From positions 736,001-800,000 of the forward strand of contig JAEMWC010000123.1 in the NCBI GenBank assembly GCA_016490735.1: a stretch of DNA of 64,000 nucleotides, read 5' to 3'. The first letter of the stretch is position 1; each line of letters opens with the position of its first letter. A program made the translations under genes and the position numbers. This stretch comes from Pachyseris speciosa. Taxonomy: Eukaryota; Cnidaria; Anthozoa; Scleractinia; Pachyseridae. Of this stretch, positions 55,809-64,000 are shown piece after piece. Below the pieces are notes generated by a model, which did not search any database, had not been told where the DNA came from, and saw only the letters and a list, made by a program, of their open reading frames with translations.

Positions 55809-56217
55809 CCCAAGGGCCCAGAAAATTTGGGTGGGGGTGTGTGGCCGGCTTCCTGAAACCCTTACCCTATTTCAGACCAAAATCTGCGATTTTCCCTACC
55901 GTATTTCAGACCTGACCAAAAATTCGATACCCCATTTCAGACCTATTTCACGTACACGATTGGCGTAAACATAATTAAAAGACAAAAACGAAGGGCTTTT
56001 GTTGATGGTGTTATCGCCTAATGATGAAGAAGTAGCTTCTTCTAAGAAACATACCCAATTCAAGACTAGAGTGCACAGACCATACCCTATGTCAGAGCAA
56101 AATGGTCAAAATTGATACCCTATTTCAGACCAAAATGGCTAAGAAACCATACCCTTTGGGCCGCACATACCTATATAGCCCATATAAGGGAGTACCACCC
56201 CCCCCTGGGCCCAAGGG
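55809..56217 (-). mobile_element. Complete MITE with 8-bp target-site duplication (family copy 3, inverted)
   Basis: The same family as 3706-4110, in reverse orientation. The element spans 55817-56209 and is flanked by CCCAAGGG at 55809-55816 and 56210-56217. It ends CCCAG...CTGGG. Inside, TACCCTATTTCAGACC recurs. Confidence 0.8.
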
Positions 56218-57665
56218 CCCACCATTAATTGTCTTCACCAGCTGCCGCGTATCACAGCCAGAGGACAGCTATTGTGAGTATTGGAAGACTGGACACTGCT
56301 GCGAAGCCGCTACCTTCAAGAAAACAAGGACCACCAGCTCATAAATACCTCATAGAGGCTGCAAGATGTGACTGTAGAACAGACCGCAGTACAAGGCAGG
56401 GGAGATGCACGAAAAGGAATCTTGGGTTGCATATAGGGAAGGTAAAGGCTACAGTTGCACAAATTCAGCTGCTCTTGACTTGGGTGCAGATTTAGATGCT
56501 GACTTACTGATTTGACATACTGACATTTAGTAGCTGATTACCATGGGTCCATTTACATTGTCTTGTGGGAAAACGTAGTTGAGTTGTCATAGCTCTTATT
56601 GCATGTACGTAGGCTACATCTGATGCATGCCGAACAAGAAGGTATACGTATACCTTGTTTTAAGCACATAAGCAACCTTATAAATTCCCCTCATAGTCTG
56701 AGTTAAGCATAATGATCCATTATCTACGCTTCCTGACTTGGATATATTGAAGCTCAAATTTTTACTGACAGATTTTCACCTCACGCCAAACGGATTTGGA
56801 GTAATTGTTAGTATGCCTATATTTAAAGGGTGCAGAAATGAATTTTGTTCCAATTTCTGTTAAATCACTGATTGAATCGGCTACATTTGCTGAAGTGTGC
56901 TAGTTAAGTATACGGTTAGGCTTCCTCTGTTTGTACCAAGATTTTCTGTTTTCTGTAACATTATGAAGTGTTTTCTGTTTTTCGTTAACATAAATTGTGG
57001 CCTCCGTAGACACTCCGCTTCCATAACTGCGAAGAACACACTGTTGCCTTGCGACATGCGTACAAAGGCTGTCGTTAATTCAAACACCATTAAGGTGGCG
57101 GTGACGTAAAGCACAAAAGAACTAAAGGTGCATGAAAAGGGTTGTGGTTGAACTAAGAACATTTAGTTACTGAGATATTTGCGGACGAAGATGTTGCTTT
57201 AGATGTAGATTATGCGTCACATTTGTCGGAATCTCCGTACTATATCCAGTTGAGAGCCTCCTTTCAACCCAAAAGCGAGCAGAGAAACAACGACCAGGAT
57301 AACTGACAAAGTACATAAACTTTATGTAATTTTAATTTATTCCGCGATTGCCTTTTATACATTGCACAGGATCATAGAGACGCATCTTGGATCAATAGTT
57401 ACTTCTACCTTTGGGTTTAAAAGAAAGTTATTGAAAGGTTTTACACAAACTTGTGATCTTGGGTGGACCAAATTAAAAGATGGTATTATTATTTATTGGT
57501 CCATATGGACCAATAAATTGCAGAGCCGGACAGGAATGAGTTAACCCTTGTTTTATTAACTTACTTTTCAGTTGATATTCGGGCTTGAATTTGCTGCAGT
57601 TGTTTTGGCTGTAGATGAAGAACCCTCAAGACATTTTGAAACGGTGACTACTAAGGCACTGAAAA
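56218..57665. other. Intergenic, no gene recognised
   Basis: Short frames only. Nothing with a motif or splice context. Confidence 0.35.
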
Positions 57666-57669
57666 ATAA

Positions 57670-58215
57670 CACGAATAGAATAGAATAGAATAGAATAGTT
57701 TATTTAATGTCGAAGAACGTGGGAAGTGTTTGCACAATCTTCCGAGCCAGAGGCTCATGTTAAAAACGCTCGACAAACTAAAATTACAAAACAAGGTAAA
57801 TTATGAATTATGCATACAAATATAAAAACCAAATTATTAAGTACATCAAGAGAATGTAAAAATGTAAAATTAGAAGATTATATACAGTTCATACACTGGC
57901 ACCCTGTAAATTTAACACATTTCAGGCGAGCACGAAATTGTGCTAAAGTGGTCGAGGATTTGGCGACATCTGGTAAACGATTCCATATATGTGCAATCAT
58001 GTACAAATAGGAGTTGTGCATAACAAGGCTGTTATAAGGAGGCTGCACAACATTTAAGGCACTGCCTCGTAGATTGTATTTAGTTAAACGAGGTGTAAAA
58101 AATTGAGAGATATAATTTGGGCCATCTAGTTAAAACACTTGAAAAAAAGAATAAGCGCTTGTAGTATTCGTCTTTGCTCAAGCGTATCCATAGCTGCCAT
58201 TGCTAGGCAAAAGTG
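57670..58215 (-). mobile_element. LINE reverse transcriptase C-terminus with (CTATT)n tail
   Basis: On the minus strand: MAAMDTLEQRRILQALILFF, a stop/frame change near 58130, then GPNYISQFFTPRLTKYNLRG, HNSYLYMIAHIWNRLPDVAK and LAQFRARLKCVKFTGCQCMN before the stop. The 3' UTR ends in an (AATAG)n tract (plus strand, 57673-57700). The C-terminus nearly matches that of the element at 105-426, so they are one family. Truncated and frameshifted. Confidence 0.85.
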
Positions 58216-58589
58216 AATATATGAATATGCAAAGGACGTCAGTCTTGATATAATAAAAAACTGACGTCAAAACAAACGTTGTGATCTTTGATTGAACTAT
58301 TCTTCATTGATAACCAGGAGTTTTCTGGGGAAGGAGTTGACCCTTCCTCCATCCATGGAGTCTATAATTCAAAGGTGACAGACCGCAAACAATTGTTGCT
58401 TCTATAACCAGTTTTTGTTGTCTTTTCAGTCGAGAAGGGGACAGGAGTTCTGAACTTCGCGCTTCCAAACCCCTATAGCTCCCCCTCCTGCCCCATCCTG
58501 GGTGACAACGCCATAATGAATTGCAATCCCCTATTAATCAGTTTCCTTCCCATCTGACCTGGTTGCCTGCTTAACTTTTATATATCATT

Positions 58590-58830
58590 TTTGATGGAAA
58601 AGGTACCCCTTTCATATACCTTCCACGGGAATAGTACATAGTCATAAGGTATGTGTTCGAAATATTTCAACGAAAGGTCCGTTTAAATACCTAAAAGACA
58701 GATTTACCTACCATTTCATATACTTCGAGTCGTGAAAGCCCTACCCTTTCATATACCTGAAGCGTGAAAAAGGTGCCCCTTTTGGGCGGAGCCTCCCCGT
58801 ATAGGCCATTATAGGTTTACCCCCGGGGTT
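58590..58830. repeat. Repeat with recurring TTTCATATACCT phrase
   Basis: CCCTTTCATATACCTT and close variants occur four times, and the ends are G/C-rich (GGTACCCCTTT ... CCCCGGGGTT). It resembles the layout of the 8-bp-TSD MITE family but has a different sequence. Possibly a related element. Confidence 0.4.
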
Positions 58831-60205
58831 AAAGTACATTCACTACGATACAGACATCAGTCTGAGCGAAGTTTTTGGCCAGAAGCATTCAAGGAGGCTT
58901 GAGCTTGGCATCCTACCCAAAGATTAAGCCCAAAATTCATTTCGGGTCAGACATTTTTCTTTTTATATTGATGTTCTTACCTTCGATCTCGGACTGTCTG
59001 ATTTTCTATGGAACGGCCTTCAAAACGCACAAAATGCAGTCTCAGACAACACGATTTTTCTAAATTTCCCAGGGAAGCATGCTCCTTTAACCCCCCAGAA
59101 TCTCGCGCCTCCTGCACTGGCCAATTCGTGCCTTTGACGCTCAAACGCACCCCATCCAAGGCAAAAACCTGTCTACGGGCCTGCCTTGTATGGAAAGTTA
59201 GGGATCCGCTTGTGAAAAAGTACGGAAACGGCCCACAATGAACTGTTTTACAGACTGCTGTAAACTACAGTGAGGAAACATCAAGAACACTTTGAAGTAA
59301 GAAAGTAAAGAAATCCAAAACCCCTCCTGAAGTTTAGAACACATATCCAGTTTTGGGGATGTTGATTCAGAAATACTAGAGACAAATTATATTCATCGGT
59401 GATCGCTCAGTCACATTTTCACAGTTTTTTTTGCGCTAAACAGCGAAATCTAATTTTACTGGCATTAACTCACAGGATACCGAGAGGCTACTGCTTTTTG
59501 AAATATAAATTAAAACAGCCGTCAGCGTTTCAAAGCCCGGTAAACATTTTTATTTTCCTGTTTGACTTTAGGTCTAAGCAAAGTTCGGTTTTCACGTAGG
59601 CACGGGAGGGCGGGACTATATAATTTGGTCCTTATAAATGGAAAGGTGCAACGAAGCAGCATTAGTGCATTATCTTATACCTTCAACACTAACGAATCTT
59701 TCCTCTAAAACCTCAAATCGCATTCATTAAAGTCCTATTCAGACATCATGCAACGAACAAAGAGAAGCCGCTTCCTTGTCAAGATCCATCAGTGACTGAT
59801 TTAGAACAGTCTGTTAGCACTGTGGGAAGGCTCGTATGTTCTAATTGTATAGAGAGGGGTCTTATGTAGCACCGAGTACCAAAGGACTACAAAAAGCGAC
59901 AGGAAAGCTGTCTGTCAATAATCAATCATTTTATTGTATGTTTTTTTCCATCAAGAGACGTCCCACTAGGTTGTAAGGGATTAGCAAGTCAATCGCATGG
60001 ATAAGATACGAGGAACGGCTACTGAGGCCAAGGGCAGAATGGGGGAGGCGTGCTCCTTTTTGGGGGTTACGAAGGACTGGACCTCCGTGCCAAATAAAGA
60101 AAAACGGCCCGTGCCAAAATCAATTACTAAAAAGAACTTAAATAATTTTTTGTATTTTTATTACTTCAGAAATTTTTAAGTCTCTAAATTTTTTTCGTGA
60201 TAGAT
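58831..60205. other. Intergenic, no gene recognised
   Basis: No supported coding frame. Open frames here are short and lack domains. Confidence 0.35.
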
Positions 60206-60210
60206 TTAAA

Positions 60211-60443
60211 ATTAGATTATGAGCTCAAGATTTCGATCGCGTGATAGCTAATGAGGGAAGAGTCTGAATCAGCTATCACGCATTGAAATGTACAACAAAT
60301 AATCTAATTGTTTTAGTATAAATCTACTAGTCGTTCAAAACTAAAAAAGTAAATTAGCTGAATCCTCCTCGCAGACACTTCGAAAACGCGAAGAAGCGGC
60401 CGCCATTTTGTTGACAATCGCTACTCACTATCTAGTCTATCTA
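60211..60443 (+). mobile_element. Composite foldback MITE, copy B (3'-truncated)
   Basis: Begins ATTAGATTATGAGCTC and carries the GTGATAGCTAATGAGG / CAGCTATCAC hairpin, then CTACTAGTCGTTCAAAACTA and GAAGCGGCCGCCATTTTGTT, and breaks off at CTCACTATCTAG. Copy C starts almost at once. Confidence 0.8.
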
Positions 60444-60444
60444 T

Positions 60445-60739
60445 TTAACAATTAGATTATTCGATCTCGATTTCTATCGCGTGATAGCTGATGAGGGCGC
60501 AGCCCGAATCAGCTATCACGCATAGAAATCGAGAGCGAATAATGTAATTGTTTTAGTAATCTACTAGTCGTTCAAAACTAATCAAGTAAATTATCTAAAT
60601 CCTCCTCGCAGACACTTCAAAAACGCGAAGAAGCGGCCGCCATTTTGGCGACAACCGCTACTCACTATCTATCACAGAATAGGTAGCGAGTAGCGTAGCC
60701 AATAAGGGAACGGCATTCGTGATAGAACGCTAGTAGATT
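60445..60739 (+). mobile_element. Composite foldback MITE, copy C (most complete)
   Basis: The left module (about 60445-60555) is a near-perfect palindrome from AACAATTAGATTATTCGATC to its complement around GATAGCTGATGAGGGCGCAG. The right module runs CTACTAGTCGTTCAAAAC to TTCGTGATAGAACGCTAGTAG, with CTACTAG/CTAGTAG as its inverted ends. Confidence 0.85.
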
Positions 60740-61567
60740 AAAGGATCCTTCTCAAAACCACTTTCAGTTATCAGGGTCCTCCAGTTTAAAGATCCTATAT
60801 TATCAATACCACTATCACCAGCACCATAATCGTCATCATCATTAAAGGAACCTCCTCTGCTAATTCCCAATTATCAGCCCGCTCTCCACCCCAGCCACAA
60901 AATGAAAATGGACAAATGAACAATAGTGAAAGGGATATTAAAGAAACTGGAGTGGACACAGGCTTTGTGGGACAGTAAAATGATTTCAAAACACAATTAC
61001 AATTTTCCCATTTTTCGGCCGAGAGAGAGGTTTTTACTACGAGTTCACGATGACAGGAGAAAGACTCAATTCGACGACAGGATCGCGAGAATTGAGGTGG
61101 AAACTGAGTACAAGGGCAGTAGGAAGAGACACAAAACTTTCATCTCTAGATGGAAACCGCCACAGTCGCAATGTGGCAAGATCCTGCTGAAAAATTGGGC
61201 TGCCCAGAAAAACCTTCGTCATATTAAGCTCTAATTTAGGTCCCTCTTGATTAGGACTATCGTATCCTTAAGGCAGTCACAACACACGCCAAATAATATT
61301 TCCCGCCAGTTTTTGCATTACTGTGAAGGTTACTGTGGCCTTCATTCGTGGAGCTACTGCCTGCATGAGGGCAAGTATTTCTTTAGGGTACTGAAACAGA
61401 AACGAAACCTATTGCTGTTGCTCCTCCATTCTGGAGGGGACAAAAGGAAATTAACCTCACTATCCACTTCGCTTTGTCTGCTCTTAGAAAGTAAGCTGTG
61501 ACAGAAGGGAACACTAATTTCCCAATAAGGGGAGGGGGATTTCACCTACTCGCCCCTCCAAAAGCAT
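60740..61567. other. Spacer between MITE copies C and D
   Basis: An open frame at 60926-61234 (102 residues, ... DDRIARIEVETEYKG ...) has a natural-looking composition but no motif, start context or splice support, so I do not call it a gene. Confidence 0.3.
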
Positions 61568-61569
61568 TA

Positions 61570-61847
61570 TTTAACAATTTAGATTATGAGCTCGAGATTT
61601 CTATCGCGTGATTCAGCCCGAATCAGGTAGAAATTGAGAGCGAATAATCCAATTGTTTTAGTATAAGTCTACTAATAGTTCAAAACTTAACAAGTAAGTT
61701 ATCTAAATCCTCCTCGCAGCACTTTGAAAACGTGAAGAAGCGGCCGCCATTTTGTTGACAACCGCTACTCACTATCTATCATAGAATAGATAGCGAGTAG
61801 CATAGCCAATCAGAGAACGGCATTCGTGATAGAACGCTAGTAGATAT
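61570..61847 (+). mobile_element. Composite foldback MITE, copy D (hairpin loop deleted)
   Basis: The same layout as copy C, but the left hairpin has lost its GATAGCTGATGAGGGCG centre (CGCGTGATTCAGCCCGAATC). It ends TTCGTGATAGAACGCTAGTAG. Confidence 0.8.
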
Positions 61848-63328
61848 ATACTAATAATAGATATATAATTATTACGAGAAATAAGCCCTAGAATGACGTC
61901 TTTAAACTACAACAGAAACTTTAGTAGATATACCATTTGACACAAGAATACAAAACACATCCATTGTATTTCAGCGTCCCATGCTTGTGATTCCGCTTTC
62001 CATTCTATTTTTCTTTAATCAATTTTTCTCAGAAAAGATACATACATATTAATGAGAAATAAATTTTTTTTTTCTAGGAATCGGAAACAATAAGGGTTTA
62101 TGGTTAAGAGGCGTAGGTTTCTGAGAAGTTTGTGATTGAATCTTGCTCTCTTTGTCATGTGCCAAGAAATCCTGATCAGTGCTTTTTTGCTTTTACAAGG
62201 AAACTGGACTAAGATAAAAGATAAAAGGACTGATAGCACCTTTCTGGGAAGCTACTCGCTTGCTTGGGTGCGACACAGGTATGAATTCGAGAACATTTCT
62301 TTCATGCCATTAATTTGCCCAATAGCACTTTCATGATAAATCAAGGCACTCCTTAATGCATGCGAAGGAAAAAAGCATCAAATTCTCGCCCGAATTAAAC
62401 AAACGTCAATTCAGTGATGGCAATCTCAGCAACAGATCTGCAACGAAATAGTGCCCAGAACCGCAAGCGATCATTTCCGCGGCTCTTACACCGAAATTAA
62501 AGCGAACAAACAGATGTATTATGCAACAAATGCTTTACGATTGATCGCCTGCATGTAACGAATGCAACTTTCCAGAGTCAAGAACTAAACTGGGCAACAT
62601 AAACGTAACTAGGATAATTACTTTCCTTAATTTTCAATACACGGGCTAATTCGAATGTTTGTCTTTGTCCAAATGAATCAAAATTTTATCTACGTGAAAA
62701 TATTGTATGCGATTTAGTACCATTCCTCCCTTGCTAAGTGGGCTTTCGCTGAACGAGGTTAGTATAGAGCGGCGCTTAACATAAGAAAAATGAAAAGTAC
62801 TGTTTAGAATTTTATAACAAGCTACTGAGTGGTCGATCTTCAAGCGGTTGATTACACTTTCTACCTATCTAACAAGAACGTTCACACTTAAGTTATAAGC
62901 TCTATAACAGCATATTTTGAAAACTCTTATTCAAGAACACGAGTTAGTTTCTTCATGAAAGTATCACCTCGGTCATTTCGGTTTCCTTTTTTGTTGATGG
63001 TCTTTTTATGGAAAAAAAAATTCACCATCTCTGATGTAAACGCCGTTTGTTTGGGTTCTTTGCTGGTTGATACATTTCTCGCACGATCCAGTTACTTTAG
63101 CACGCATCGAACGCAATATACATGCATTTTGTCCTCAGTTTTTACAGGAGGCGTCTTACGTTTTAGAGATATTTGAAAACCTTTTAGCGAACGTTAACTG
63201 GGTAACTTAACTTAAGAGACGATACAAATGCAAAAAATGCCTTCGAGGGCTTGCAAATGCTAGAGCGTTTATGACACCGCTCAGGGACCGTAATTTATGT
63301 CTCGACTACCAGGCGATAGTCTCAGTGA
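61848..63328. other. Intergenic, no gene recognised
   Basis: AT-rich. Short frames without motifs. Confidence 0.35.
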
Positions 63329-63438
63329 TACTTCACAAATTAATGTGATCAAGTAAGCTGAAGCCACTCTAAGGGCACTAAGGCCACAAGGTAGCGGGCA
63401 TTACCCCTTAAATCTACCAAAGCAAAGATTGAGCCCAA

Positions 63439-63503
63439 GCATTAGCAGCCATGGAGAGCTGTTTCGGCCTTGTTAGGCCTCATCAGCATGACATAGCTAA
63501 TGC
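63439..63503 (-). ncRNA. Hammerhead ribozyme motif, minus strand (slightly degenerate)
   Basis: Minus-strand core: GTCATG-CTGATGA-GGCC-TAACAA-GGCC-GAAA, then a short stem III and CTC before CATGGC. Stem I inner pairs GTCATG/CATGGC (one wobble), and the outer stem GCATTAGC/GCTAATGC has 8 pairs. Stem III ACAG/CTCT contains a C-C mismatch and the cleavage triplet reads CTC, so activity may be reduced. Confidence 0.65.
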
Positions 63504-63654
63504 TCAGGCTTAAGTACCAACCTTAGTGCCCTTAGAGTGGCTTCAGCTGACTTAATCACATGAATTTATGAAGTATCCTTGTCACTCCAGCCACATCCCA
63601 CAAGCTTTACGTTTTCATTGCTTGTGTTATTGATATGTGGGTACTTGAGCCTGA

Positions 63655-63719
63655 GCATTAGCTATGCCATGCTGATGAGGCCTAGCAAGGCCGAAACAGC
63701 TGTCCATGGCTGCTAATGC
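63655..63719 (+). ncRNA. Hammerhead ribozyme motif, plus strand (all core bases present)
   Basis: Outer stem I GCATTAGC (63655-63662) pairs with GCTAATGC (63712-63719). Inner stem I GCCATG (63666-63671) pairs with CATGGC (63705-63710). The catalytic core CTGATGA (63672-63678), stem II GGCC-TAGCAA-GGCC, GAAA (63693-63696), a very short stem III ACAG/CTGT and the cleavage triplet GTC (cut after 63704) are all as in known hammerheads. The tiny stem III is typical of the forms found in Penelope-like elements and retrozymes, which are thought to act as dimers. Confidence 0.8.
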
Positions 63720-64000
63720 TTGGGCTCAATCTTTGCTTTGGTAGATTTAAGGGGTAATGCCCGCTACCTTGTGGCCTTAGTGCCTTTTGAGTGGCTTCAG
63801 CTTACTTGATCACATTAATTTGTGAAGTATTCTTGTCAGTCCAGCCACATCCCACAAGCTTTACGTTTTCTTTGCTTGTTTTATTGATATGTGGGTACTT
63901 GAGCCACATCCCAAAAGCTTTACGTTTTCATCAATAGTCTCAGTGGTTTGTTGTGCTATAACACTACGTGGCTTAATAATGGGCAGAGCTACATTCTGTT

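Larger units (their letters stand above)
63329..63960. repeat. Inverted and tandem repeat block carrying hammerhead ribozymes
   Basis: Arms 63329-63513 and about 63644-63829 are near-perfect reverse complements. Between and after them, the unit CCAGCCACATCCCACAAGCTTTACG...GATATGTGGGTACTTGAGCC occurs twice in direct orientation (from about 63590 and from about 63840), with a shortened third copy beginning near 63904. The second unit lacks the ribozyme part. Hammerhead-bearing repeats of this kind accompany Penelope-like elements and retrozymes. Confidence 0.85.

Noticed and set aside
60478..60520. Hammerhead-like core CTGATGAG-GGC-GCA-GCC-CGAA in the MITE hairpin
   Set aside because: The flanks GATAGCTGAT and ATCAGCTATC pair with each other, which sequesters the core, and the base after CGAA is T, so the conserved GAAA is missing. 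It is a plain palindrome that resembles the motif.

Overview
The window is eukaryotic and intron-bearing: GT/AG splice junctions, long introns, tRNA-derived SINEs, non-LTR and Penelope-like retroelements, many foldback elements and microsatellites. The repeat repertoire and the ZNFX1-type genes fit a cnidarian, most likely a reef-building coral. That assignment rests on recognising repeat families from memory, not on a marker gene. There is no operon structure, rRNA, CRISPR array or functional-looking tRNA gene.

Two ZNFX1-type genes (Upf1-like SF1 RNA helicase plus NFX1-type zinc knuckles plus a RING-like finger plus an RZ finger) dominate the window, and they lie head to head. The minus-strand gene (25205 to 12249) can be assembled from five exons with GT/AG sites and matching phases into an intact 1819-residue protein with every expected domain, from an RG-rich N terminus to the RZ finger and the conserved C-terminal tail. 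The plus-strand paralogue starts at 32266 with five short exons, all joined by phase-1 introns. It resumes near 43289 and runs without introns to about 51050. Its body lacks both introns found in the minus gene at homologous places, carries about three times as many zinc knuckles, and is broken by two clear one-base deletions (one inside Walker A), two stop codons and a later frame change. It ends in a degenerate RZ finger that runs into a GGA microsatellite. ZNFX1 proteins are antiviral RNA sensors in vertebrates and small-RNA inheritance factors in nematodes; a role here is inferred from family only.

Layout. 1-430: end of an 8-bp-TSD MITE and a LINE 3' end. 860-1200: Penelope-like reverse transcriptase remnant. 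3.7-5.5 kb: complete MITE and a broken LINE with a TATC tail. 6.7-9.2 kb: two unidentified candidate exons. 12.2-25.2 kb: intact ZNFX1 gene, whose introns hold a LINE end, a 1353-bp TIR transposon carrying a RecQ-helicase fragment, and a foldback MITE. 25.7-32 kb: intergenic space between the divergent genes with two well-defined MITEs. 32.3-51 kb: the ZNFX1 paralogue, whose large intron contains a 7.5-kb unit with inverted ends and TCC/GGA minisatellites, itself hit by a SINE and a LINE. 52.4-53.2 kb: RLE-type retrotransposon remnant. 54.6-61.9 kb: TIR elements, a LINE remnant and three copies of the foldback MITE. 63.3-63.96 kb: inverted and tandem repeats that encode two hammerhead ribozyme motifs, one per strand.

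All calls come from reading the sequence and supplied translations. No alignment or database search was run, so superfamily assignments for non-coding elements are inferences from terminal repeats and target-site duplications.
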